From Gemmobacter sp. (GTDB lineage: Bacteria; Pseudomonadota; Alphaproteobacteria; Rhodobacterales; Rhodobacteraceae): DNA of 6,763 nucleotides. The stretch covers positions 1-6,763 of the forward strand of contig JAUSPL010000145.1 of NCBI GenBank assembly GCA_030656535.1. Reading direction: 5' to 3'. A program made the translations under genes and the position numbers. Positions 1 through 6,096 of this stretch are shown one piece after another (position 1 is the stretch's first letter; each line of letters opens with the position of its first letter). The notes below the pieces were generated by a model, which had not been told where the DNA came from, ran no database searches, and saw only the letters and a list, made by a program, of their open reading frames with translations.

Positions 1-1248
1 ATCGCCTGCGCCCGGTCCGATGATATGGGCCCCCAGGATACGGTCGGTTGTCTTGTCCGCCAAAATCTTGACAAAGCCGTCGCCGGCGAAGTTCGCTTTG
101 GCGCGGGCGTTGCCCATGAAGGGGAATTTGCCGACCTTGTAAGCACGGCCTGCCTCTTTCAATTGTTCTTCGGTCTGGCCAACCGAAGCGACCTCGGGAT
201 GCGTATAGATCACGCCCGGGATGACGCCATAGTTCACATGGCCTGCCTGACCTGCAATGATTTCGGCGACGGCCATGCCTTCGTCTTCGGCCTTGTGCGC
301 CAGCATCGGACCGGGAACCGCGTCACCGATGGCATAGATGCCCTTGATGCTGGTTGCGTAGTGGCCGTCGATCGCGATCTGCCCGCGCTTGGTCATTTCC
401 AGACCCAGCGTATCCAGCCCGAGGCCCGAGACAAAAGGCTTGCGCCCGGTCGCAACCAGAACCACGTCGGCCGTGATCTCGTGCGCGCTATCGTCCTTGC
501 GCTTCTTGTAGGCAACGACAGCCTGCGACTTGGCCGAGGTCACGGTTTGCACCGCACAGCCAGTCAGGATGCTCAGCCCCTGCTTTTTCAACAGCCGCTC
601 AAAGCTTTTGGCGATTTCGGCGTCATTACCGGGGATCAGGGCGTCCAGGTATTCGATCACCGTGACCTCCGTGCCCAGACGGCTGTACACCGAGCCAAGT
701 TCAAGCCCGATCACGCCGCCACCGATGACGACCATGGTCTTGGGGATGGATCCCAGTTCCAGCGCCCCCGTCGAGGTGACAACGGTGACTTCGTCCACGG
801 TGACGCCGGGCAGGGACGATGCTTCGGAGCCGGTGGCAATCACGATATGTTTCGCCTCGTGCACCTCGTCGCCGACTTTGACCCGACCGGCGGCGGGAAT
901 CGTTGCCCAGCCTTTCAGCCAGGTGACCTTGTTCTTCTTGAACAGGAACTCGATGCCCTTGGTGTTCTGGCCGATAACGTCGTCTTTGTAGGCCAGCATT
1001 TTCGCCCAGTCGACCTTTGGTGCCCCGCCCATTAGGCCCATTTTTTCGAAGTTTTCGTGAACTTCATGCAACTGGTGGCTGGCATGCAGCAGGGCCTTGG
1101 ACGGGATGCAGCCCACGTTCAGACAGGTGCCGCCCAACGTGTCGCGCCCTTCGACGCAGGCCACCTTCAGGCCCAGTTGGGCCGCACGGATGGCGCACAC
1201 ATAGCCGCCGGGGCCGGCACCGATGACGATGAGATCGAACTGAGCCAT
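1..1248 (-). CDS. lpd: Dihydrolipoamide dehydrogenase (E3), 3' end beyond the window
   Basis: FAD-dependent E3 subunit that reoxidises the dihydrolipoyl arm of SucB and passes electrons to NAD+ in the cytoplasm. The frame is open for 416 codons from the ATG at 1248 to base 1, with no stop, so the gene continues off the left edge; E3 proteins are usually about 460-470 residues. Visible: N-terminal FAD-binding GAGPGG (about residues 10-15), the redox disulfide motif GGTCLNVGCIPSK with C42 and C47, the NAD-binding GGGVIG (176-181), and the second FAD motif around YAIGDA (305-310). The start of the dimerisation domain is present (from about 340), but the C-terminal His-Glu active-site pair lies outside the window. 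The start is fixed by an AGGAG seven bases upstream. Its place after sucAB suggests this copy serves the 2-oxoglutarate dehydrogenase complex; many alphaproteobacteria carry another copy with the pyruvate dehydrogenase genes (general knowledge, not seen here). Confidence 0.97.
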   Translation of the reverse strand, partial: MAQFDLIVIGAGPGGYVCAIRAAQLGLKVACVEGRDTLGGTCLNVGCIPSKALLHASHQLHEVHENFEKMGLMGGAPKVDWAKMLAYKDDVIGQNTKGIEFLFKKNKVTWLKGWATIPAAGRVKVGDEVHEAKHIVIATGSEASSLPGVTVDEVTVVTSTGALELGSIPKTMVVIGGGVIGLELGSVYSRLGTEVTVIEYLDALIPGNDAEIAKSFERLLKKQGLSILTGCAVQTVTSAKSQAVVAYKKRKDDSAHEITADVVLVATGRKPFVSGLGLDTLGLEMTKRGQIAIDGHYATSIKGIYAIGDAVPGPMLAHKAEDEGMAVAEIIAGQAGHVNYGVIPGVIYTHPEVASVGQTEEQLKEAGRAYKVGKFPFMGNARAKANFAGDGFVKILADKTTDRILGAHIIGPGAGD

Positions 1249-1255
1249 TTTGGGT

Positions 1256-1260
1256 CTCCT
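1256..1260 (-). promoter_or_regulatory. Ribosome binding site of lpd
   Basis: AGGAG on the minus strand, seven bases before the ATG at 1248. It is a strong Shine-Dalgarno match and fixes the lpd start. Confidence 0.8.
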
Positions 1261-1324
1261 GGGTTTTCAGCGGAAGGTCGGGCGGTCTTTTGACCCCCGA
1301 GGCGGCAGGGCCAGTGATGGAGCC

Positions 1325-1352
1325 GCCATACCCACGCAAATATTTGCATCAA
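1325..1352 (-). promoter_or_regulatory. Possible weak promoter for lpd
   Basis: On the minus strand TTGATG (1352-1347) and TATGGC (1330-1325) are separated by 16 bases, a weak sigma-70-like pair (4/6 and about 3/6 matches by eye). It would start transcription near 1318, about 70 bases before lpd. The 12-bp palindrome at 1336-1347 sits in the spacer. This is inference from spacing only; lpd could equally be transcribed just by read-through. Confidence 0.2.
1336..1347. repeat. 12-bp perfect AT-rich palindrome upstream of lpd
   Basis: GCAAATATTTGC reads the same on both strands. It lies in the 113-base gap between the MAPEG-family gene (stop at 1362) and lpd (start at 1248), and is much more AT-rich than its surroundings. 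A zero-loop palindrome of this size suits a dimeric regulator binding site better than an RNA hairpin, but I do not recognise the motif and cannot name a regulator. I see no clear terminator after the MAPEG-family gene in this gap. Confidence 0.45.
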
Positions 1353-1361
1353 GACAGATCA

Positions 1362-1757
1362 TCAGATCAGGGCTGCCAACAACATGATCAAAGTGGCGAC
1401 CCAGCCCACGCCCCAGATGGCCGAACGCCAAGGACGCAGGCCAAAGGCATAGGCCGGAATGTACAGAACCCGGGCCGCCAGATAGGCCCAGGCCGCTGTC
1501 TGGGTCACGCGGGTCGACTGATCCGACAGGGTAATGACCACGACGGCCAAGGTGAACAGGATCAGACCTTCAAAGTGGTTGTTCAGCGCACGCTGCAGCC
1601 TGCCCGTCAGCACCGATATTTGCCGTGAAGGCGGCCGGTCGCGCGGCCCCGAGGTGTAACCCGTTCCAAGCTCCATGTTTGCGGGCACCGCAAACAGCAG
1701 GAACTGGATCATCTGCAGCAGGCCAGCAAGGGTAAGGGCGGTCAGTTCTGCGGTCAT
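1362..1757 (-). CDS. MAPEG-family small integral membrane protein
   Basis: A 131-residue, strongly hydrophobic protein with about four membrane segments (roughly residues 5-25, 62-77, 86-106 and 112-131). The basic stretch with RLQRALNNHFEG (53-64) leading into the second segment, and the AARVLYIPAYAFG stretch (94-106) in the third, resemble the MAPEG family (membrane-associated eicosanoid and glutathione metabolism proteins), whose bacterial members are mostly of this length and unknown substrate. I therefore do not assign an enzyme activity. I chose the ATG at 1757 because GAGG lies five bases upstream; an in-frame ATG at 1784 would give 140 residues but has no good ribosome site. The gene lies between sucB (84-base gap) and lpd (113-base gap), same strand, so it is probably cotranscribed at least in part. 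Its link to the 2-oxoglutarate dehydrogenase complex is positional only. Confidence 0.85.
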   Translation of the reverse strand: MTAELTALTLAGLLQMIQFLLFAVPANMELGTGYTSGPRDRPPSRQISVLTGRLQRALNNHFEGLILFTLAVVVITLSDQSTRVTQTAAWAYLAARVLYIPAYAFGLRPWRSAIWGVGWVATLIMLLAALI

Positions 1758-1762
1758 GTCAT

Positions 1763-1766
1763 CCTC
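1763..1766 (-). promoter_or_regulatory. Ribosome binding site deciding the MAPEG-family gene start
   Basis: GAGG (within AGAGGA) lies five bases before the ATG at 1757. The upstream in-frame ATG at 1784 has only a poor match before it, so the downstream start is preferred. Confidence 0.6.
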
Positions 1767-1790
1767 TGGCAACGATGTGCCCATAGACCC

Positions 1791-1819
1791 ATCTTACCGG
1801 GGCGGTTCAGGGTGTGCAA
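1791..1819 (-). promoter_or_regulatory. Possible weak promoter for the MAPEG-family gene
   Basis: TTGCAC (1819-1814) and TAAGAT (1796-1791) on the minus strand are 17 bases apart. The -10-like box is fair (4/6), the -35-like box poor (3/6). Transcription would begin near 1784, which would leave the ATG at 1784 without a leader and supports the start at 1757. The -35-like box overlaps the hairpin after sucB. This is inference from spacing only. Confidence 0.22.
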
Positions 1820-1834
1820 TCCGTGCACACCCTG
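1808..1834 (-). terminator. Strong hairpin just after sucB, without a T-run
   Basis: A perfect 11-bp inverted repeat, CAGGGTGTGCA and its complement, with a 5-base loop (1819-1823), begins seven bases after the sucB stop codon. On the transcribed strand the stem is followed by AACCGCCCC rather than a T-run, so it does not look like a classic Rho-independent terminator. It may be a leaky terminator or a 3'-end stabiliser that lowers expression of the MAPEG-family gene and lpd relative to sucAB. The structure is seen directly; its role is inferred. Confidence 0.6.
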
Positions 1835-1841
1835 GCCGGGT

Positions 1842-3062
1842 TTACAGATCCATCAGCAGGCGGCGCGGATCTTCCAGAGCTTCTTTCACCCGAACAAGGA
1901 AGGTGACGGCGCCTTTGCCGTCAACGACCCGGTGATCGTAGCTGAGCGCAAGATACATCATCGGGCGGATGACGATCTGGCCCTTGACCACCACGGGGCG
2001 ATCCTGAATCTTGTGCATGCCCAGAATGCCGGATTGTGGCGGGTTCAGGATCGGCGAGGACATCAGCGACCCATAGACCCCGCCGTTCGAGATGGTGAAT
2101 GATCCGCCCTGCATTTCGGCCATCGACAGCTTGCCGTCGCGGGCGCGCAGACCCAGTTCGGCAATCTTCTTCTCGATCGCGGCAAAGCCCATCTGGTCTG
2201 CGTCGCGCACGACCGGGACCACAAGGCCAGACGGCGTGCCAACAGCCACGCCCATGTGGACGTAGTTCTTGTAGACGACATCCTGACCGTCGATCTCGGC
2301 GTTGACCTCGGGGACCTCTTGCAAGGCGTGACAGCAGGCTTTGACAAAGAACGACATGAAGCCAAGTTTCACGCCGTGCTTCTTTTCAAACACGTCCTTG
2401 AATTCGTTGCGCAGATCCATGATCGCCGACATATCCACCTCGTTATAGGTGGTCAGCATGGCGGCGGTATTCTGCGCGTCCTTCAGCCGCCGGGCGATGG
2501 TCTGGCGCAGGCGGGTCATCTTGATCCGCTGTTCACGCGACGCATCATCGGCTGGAACCGGCGCGCGCGGCGCAGCCGCCGGGGGTGGTGCCGAGGCGGT
2601 TGGAGCCTTGGTCGCGGCACGCGCGGACTGCACATCCTCTTTCATCACGCGCCCGTCGCGGCCTGTGCCGGTGACGTCGTCGCGCGAAAGACCAGCCTCG
2701 GCCATCGCCTTTTTGGCGGACGGGGCATCTTCGACATCCTGGCGCGCGGGTGCGGCGGCTGCCGGGGGCTCGGCTGGTGCGGCGGTTGCGGCAGGTGCCG
2801 CAGCCGGAGCAGCGGTGCCTTTTGCGCCTTCGGTGATCTGAGCCAGCAGGGCGTTGGCCGCCACAGTGGTGCCCTCGGCTGCGATGATTTCAGACAGCAC
2901 GCCTGCCACCGGGGATGGCACATCCAGCGACACCTTGTCGGTTTCGAGTTCGCACAGGATCTCATCCACTGCGACCGCGTCACCCGGTTTCTTGAACCAG
3001 GTGGCGATGGTTGCCTCGGTGACGCTTTCGCCCAGGGCGGGAACGCGGACTTCGATGGTCAT
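1842..3062 (-). CDS. sucB: 2-oxoglutarate dehydrogenase E2, dihydrolipoyl succinyltransferase
   Basis: Forms the core of the 2-oxoglutarate dehydrogenase complex and transfers the succinyl group from its lipoyl arm to CoA. The 406-residue length is normal. Domains in order: one lipoyl domain (about 1-78) with the lipoylated lysine K43 in ETDKVSLDV; an Ala/Pro-rich linker (about 79-107); the E1/E3-binding domain (about 109-145, with GLSRDDVTGTGRDGRV); a second Ala/Pro linker (about 149-172); and the catalytic domain (about 178-406). The catalytic motif SYDHRVVDG carries H377 and D381. FTISNGGVYGSL (322-333) is typical of the succinyl-specific rather than acetyl-specific E2. The ATG at 3062 is only three bases past the sucA stop, and the ribosome site lies within the sucA end, so translation is probably coupled and E1 and E2 made together. 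Confidence 0.98.
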   Translation of the reverse strand: MTIEVRVPALGESVTEATIATWFKKPGDAVAVDEILCELETDKVSLDVPSPVAGVLSEIIAAEGTTVAANALLAQITEGAKGTAAPAAAPAATAAPAEPPAAAAPARQDVEDAPSAKKAMAEAGLSRDDVTGTGRDGRVMKEDVQSARAATKAPTASAPPPAAAPRAPVPADDASREQRIKMTRLRQTIARRLKDAQNTAAMLTTYNEVDMSAIMDLRNEFKDVFEKKHGVKLGFMSFFVKACCHALQEVPEVNAEIDGQDVVYKNYVHMGVAVGTPSGLVVPVVRDADQMGFAAIEKKIAELGLRARDGKLSMAEMQGGSFTISNGGVYGSLMSSPILNPPQSGILGMHKIQDRPVVVKGQIVIRPMMYLALSYDHRVVDGKGAVTFLVRVKEALEDPRRLLMDL

Positions 3063-3065
3063 GGC

Positions 3066-6026
3066 TTACTTTCCTTCGATCGTCAGGGCGTCGTTCACGA
3101 GCGCCTCTTGCTGTTTCTTGTGCTGGCTGGCCAGCCCGGTCGCCGGCGACGCAGAGGCCGTGCGGCCGACATAGGTCGCGCGGCTGTGTTTCGCGCCGAT
3201 CCGGGTCAAAACCCATTCCAGGTTGGGTTCGACAAAGGTCCAGGCACCCTGGTTCTTGGGTTCTTCCTGACACCAGATCACTTCGGCATCCTTGAACCGT
3301 TCAAGTTCCTTGACCATCGCCAGCGCCGGGAACGGATAGAACTGTTCCAGCCGCAACAGATAGATGTCATCCGCGCCGCGCGCATCGCGTTCGGCCAGAA
3401 GGTCATAATAGACCTTGCCCGAGCAGATCACCACGCGCTTGATTTCGGCGTCCGTACGCAGGGTCAGGTCTGAATGACCCTTCTGCGCATCATCCCACAA
3501 GACGCGGTGGAACGATGACCCGGTGGTGAAATCGTCAGCGTTCGACACACACATCGGATGGCGCAGCAGCGATTTGGGCGTCATCAACACCAGCGGCTTG
3601 CGGAAAGTGCGGTGGATCTGACGGCGCAGGATGTGGAAATAGTTGGCGGGCGTAGAACAGTTCGCCACGATCCAGTTGTCCTGTGCCGACATTTGCAGGA
3701 ACCGTTCCAGACGCGCCGACGAGTGTTCTGGCCCCTGACCTTCGAACCCGTGCGGCAACAGCATGACGAGGCCCGACATTCGCAGCCATTTGCTTTCGCC
3801 AGAGTTGATGAACTGGTCGAACATGATCTGCGCGCCGTTGGCGAAGTCGCCGAACTGGGCTTCCCACATGACCAGCGCATTGGGTTCCGATAGCGAGAAC
3901 CCATACTCAAACCCAAGCACAGCGTATTCCGACAGCATGCTGTCGATCACTTCATACTTGGCTTGACCCTGTCGGATGTCGTTCAGCGGATAGTGACGCT
4001 CTTCGGTGGTCTGGTCGATGAAGGCCGAATGACGCTGGCTGAAGGTGCCGCGCGTACAGTCCTGACCCGACAGGCGGACCGGGAAACCCTCGGTCACCAG
4101 CGACCCGAAAGCCAGGGCCTCGGCGGTTGCCCAATCGAAACCCTTGCCCGAGTCGAACATCTTGGACTTGGAATCCAGCTGGCGCACCACGGTCTTGTGG
4201 ATGTCGAAACCCTCCGGGATCCGTACCAGAGCTGCACCGACCTGTGCCATGGTGTCGGGCGCGATTGCGGTGCTGCCTGCGTCATAGTCAGGCTTTTCAC
4301 GGCTGAGGTTTTTCCAGCGTCCATCCAGCCAATCGGCCTTGTTGGGTTTGTAGTCCTTGCCTGCCTCGAACTCTTCGTTCAGCCGGGCCTGGAATGCGGC
4401 CTTCAAGTCTTCGATCTCGCCTTCGGGGATCAGGCCGTCGGCGACAAGACGTTCGGTATAAAGCTGCAAGGTGGTCTTGTGCTTCTTGATCCGGTTGTAC
4501 ATCGCGGGGTTGGTGAACATCGGTTCATCCCCCTCGTTGTGACCAAATCGGCGATAGCAAAAGATGTCGATCACGACATCCTTGTGGAACTTCTGCCGGA
4601 ACTCGATCGCGACCTTGGCCGCATGGACCACGGCCTCCGGGTCGTCACCGTTGACGTGGAATATCGGGGCCTCGACCATCAGGGCGATATCGGTCGGGTA
4701 GGGCGATGAGCGCGAGAACGACGGGGCTGTCGTGAACCCGATCTGGTTGTTCACAATGATATGGATGGTGCCGCCGGTCCGGTGACCGCGCAGACCTGAC
4801 AGCCCGAAACCTTCGGCCACAACGCCCTGTCCGGCAAATGCCGCGTCACCATGCAGCAATACCGGCAAAACCATGGAGCGGTCGGTATCGTTCATCTGAT
4901 CTTGCTTGGCGCGGACCTTGCCCAGCACGACCGGGTTGACGGCCTCCAGGTGGCTTGGGTTCGCGGTCAGCGACAGGTGGACGGTATTTCCGTCGAATTC
5001 CCGGTCGCTGGATGCGCCAAGGTGGTATTTCACGTCGCCTGAACCGTCGACATCCTCTGGCTTGAAGCTGCCGCCCTGGAATTCGTTGAAGATCGCGCGG
5101 TAGGGCTTGTTCATGACATTGGCCAGAACCGACAGACGGCCGCGGTGCGGCATGCCGATCACGATGTCCTTGACCCCAAGGGCGCCGCCCCGCTTGATGA
5201 TCTGCTCCATCGCCGGGATCAGCGCTTCGGCTCCGTCCAGACCAAAGCGCTTCGTCCCCATGTATTTCACATGAAGGAACTTTTCATATCCCTCGGCCTC
5301 GACCAGCTTGTTCAGGATCGCTTTGCGACCGACCTTGGTAAAGGCGATTTCCTTGCCATAGCCCTCGATGCGTTCCTTGAGCCAGGCCGACTGCTCTGGG
5401 TCAGAGATGTGCATGTATTGCAGCGCGAAGGTCCCGCAATAGGTGCGCCGCACGATGTCGATGATCTGCCGCATCGATGCGGTTTGAAGACCCAGAACGT
5501 TGTCGATAAAGATCGGACGATCCATGTCGGCATCCGAAAACCCATAGGATTTCGGATCAAGTTCCGGGTGCAGCTTGTCGTCGCGCATGCCCAATGGGTC
5601 CAGATCGGCGACCAGATGCCCCCGGATCCGGTAGGCCCGGATGATCATCAGCGCGCGGATGCTGTCCAGCACGGCGCGCTGCAACTGCGCGTCCGACAGG
5701 GTCAGGCCCTTTTCTTCGGCCTTGGCCGAGATCTTTGCACCAGCGGACCGGGCCTCTTTCGGCGCGGCCCATTCGCCGGTCAGGGCGGCGGTCAGATCAT
5801 CGGTCGGCAGCGGCGGCCAGTCGGCGCGCGCCCAGCTTGGCCCTGCGGCAGCCCGGGTCGCATCTGCATCGGTTTCGCCCAGACCCCGGAAATAATCCGC
5901 CCAGCCGGCATCCACTGATGCCGGGTCGTTGGCATAGCGTGCCTGCAACTGATCAATATAGTCGGCATTTGCACCGTCCATGAAGCTGGAGGCATGGAAA
6001 CGGTCGTTCGGGGACTGGTCGTTCAT
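3066..6026 (-). CDS. sucA: 2-oxoglutarate dehydrogenase E1 component
   Basis: Thiamine-diphosphate enzyme that decarboxylates 2-oxoglutarate and succinylates the lipoyl arm of SucB. At 986 residues it is slightly longer than the roughly 930 of E. coli SucA, as is usual in alphaproteobacteria. The N-terminal E2-binding segment is visible (about 13-50, with SFMDGANADYIDQLQARY). An Ala-rich, poorly conserved stretch follows (about 52-105). The catalytic region has GMPHRGRL (H294) and KYH (H335), which by eye align with the E. coli active-site histidines 260 and 298. The cofactor motif runs from HGDAAFAGQG (392-401) to NNQIGFTT (426-433). The transketolase-like pyrimidine-binding part includes SGQDCTRGTFSQRH (653-666) and LLPHGFEGQGPEHSS (756-770), and the C-terminal domain contains EQFYPFP and EEPKNQGAW. 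The start is supported by GGGAG nine bases upstream of the ATG. It lies 70 bases after sucD and three before sucB. Confidence 0.98.
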   Translation of the reverse strand: MNDQSPNDRFHASSFMDGANADYIDQLQARYANDPASVDAGWADYFRGLGETDADATRAAAGPSWARADWPPLPTDDLTAALTGEWAAPKEARSAGAKISAKAEEKGLTLSDAQLQRAVLDSIRALMIIRAYRIRGHLVADLDPLGMRDDKLHPELDPKSYGFSDADMDRPIFIDNVLGLQTASMRQIIDIVRRTYCGTFALQYMHISDPEQSAWLKERIEGYGKEIAFTKVGRKAILNKLVEAEGYEKFLHVKYMGTKRFGLDGAEALIPAMEQIIKRGGALGVKDIVIGMPHRGRLSVLANVMNKPYRAIFNEFQGGSFKPEDVDGSGDVKYHLGASSDREFDGNTVHLSLTANPSHLEAVNPVVLGKVRAKQDQMNDTDRSMVLPVLLHGDAAFAGQGVVAEGFGLSGLRGHRTGGTIHIIVNNQIGFTTAPSFSRSSPYPTDIALMVEAPIFHVNGDDPEAVVHAAKVAIEFRQKFHKDVVIDIFCYRRFGHNEGDEPMFTNPAMYNRIKKHKTTLQLYTERLVADGLIPEGEIEDLKAAFQARLNEEFEAGKDYKPNKADWLDGRWKNLSREKPDYDAGSTAIAPDTMAQVGAALVRIPEGFDIHKTVVRQLDSKSKMFDSGKGFDWATAEALAFGSLVTEGFPVRLSGQDCTRGTFSQRHSAFIDQTTEERHYPLNDIRQGQAKYEVIDSMLSEYAVLGFEYGFSLSEPNALVMWEAQFGDFANGAQIMFDQFINSGESKWLRMSGLVMLLPHGFEGQGPEHSSARLERFLQMSAQDNWIVANCSTPANYFHILRRQIHRTFRKPLVLMTPKSLLRHPMCVSNADDFTTGSSFHRVLWDDAQKGHSDLTLRTDAEIKRVVICSGKVYYDLLAERDARGADDIYLLRLEQFYPFPALAMVKELERFKDAEVIWCQEEPKNQGAWTFVEPNLEWVLTRIGAKHSRATYVGRTASASPATGLASQHKKQQEALVNDALTIEGK
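3072..3076 (-). promoter_or_regulatory. Ribosome binding site of sucB inside the sucA end
   Basis: AAGGA on the minus strand, nine bases before the sucB ATG, is formed by the last sense codons of sucA (…EGK-stop). The overlap of signal and coding sequence points to coupled translation of E1 and E2. Confidence 0.7.
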
Positions 6027-6035
6027 TGTCGTATA

Positions 6036-6040
6036 CTCCC
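6036..6040 (-). promoter_or_regulatory. Ribosome binding site of sucA
   Basis: GGGAG on the minus strand, nine bases before the ATG at 6026; supports that start. Confidence 0.65.
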
Positions 6041-6051
6041 GGGGGGATCAT

Positions 6052-6076
6052 CCGCGCGCCTGTGACGGGCGCGCGG
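6052..6076 (-). other. GC-rich hairpin in the sucD-sucA gap
   Basis: A perfect 9-bp inverted repeat, CCGCGCGCC and GGCGCGCGG, with a 7-base loop (6061-6067). It lies between the sucD stop (6097) and the sucA ribosome site (6036-6040). No T-run follows on the transcribed strand, so a full terminator is unlikely; an RNA-processing or mRNA-stability element, or a partial attenuator, is more plausible. The stem is seen; the role is inferred. Confidence 0.55.
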
Positions 6077-6088
6077 CAACGGTCGTTG
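6077..6088. repeat. Short dyad next to the sucD-sucA hairpin
   Basis: CAACG-GT-CGTTG is a 5-bp dyad with a 2-base centre directly abutting the larger hairpin. It is short enough to occur by chance, and the loop is too tight for a good RNA hairpin. Confidence 0.25.
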
Positions 6089-6096
6089 GTCGGACG

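Noticed and set aside
81..170. Possible hidden novel system, mobile element, CRISPR or RNA gene anywhere in the window
   Set aside because: All sequence outside the three short gaps is covered by five intact or edge-cut genes; I saw no repeat arrays, transposase motifs, or tRNA-like structures on either strand.
25..1035. Long plus-strand open frame (336 codons) opposite lpd
   Set aside because: It lies wholly antisense to a clear lpd reading frame; GC-rich genes with few stop-forming codons commonly give long open antisense frames. Its translation resembles no family I recognise.
1..1248. lpd could be read as a truncated or broken gene
   Set aside because: The frame is intact for all 416 codons and simply runs off the window edge; only the C-terminal part is unseen.
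1280..1298. Small GGTC-TTTT-GACC hairpin before lpd as a terminator
   Set aside because: Only four clean pairs plus a mismatch; too weak to call.
1355..1370. Tandem 8-base repeat CAGATCAT/CAGATCAG over the MAPEG-family gene stop
   Set aside because: Two short imperfect copies, easily due to chance.
2256..3473. Long plus-strand open frame (405 codons) opposite sucB and the end of sucA
   Set aside because: Antisense shadow of two well-conserved genes that it spans together; His-, Gly- and Arg-rich translation with no recognisable domain.
3963..4709. Plus-strand open frame of 248 codons opposite sucA
   Set aside because: Antisense to the catalytic region of sucA, no recognisable domain; same explanation applies to the frames at 5145-5918 and 5980-6639.
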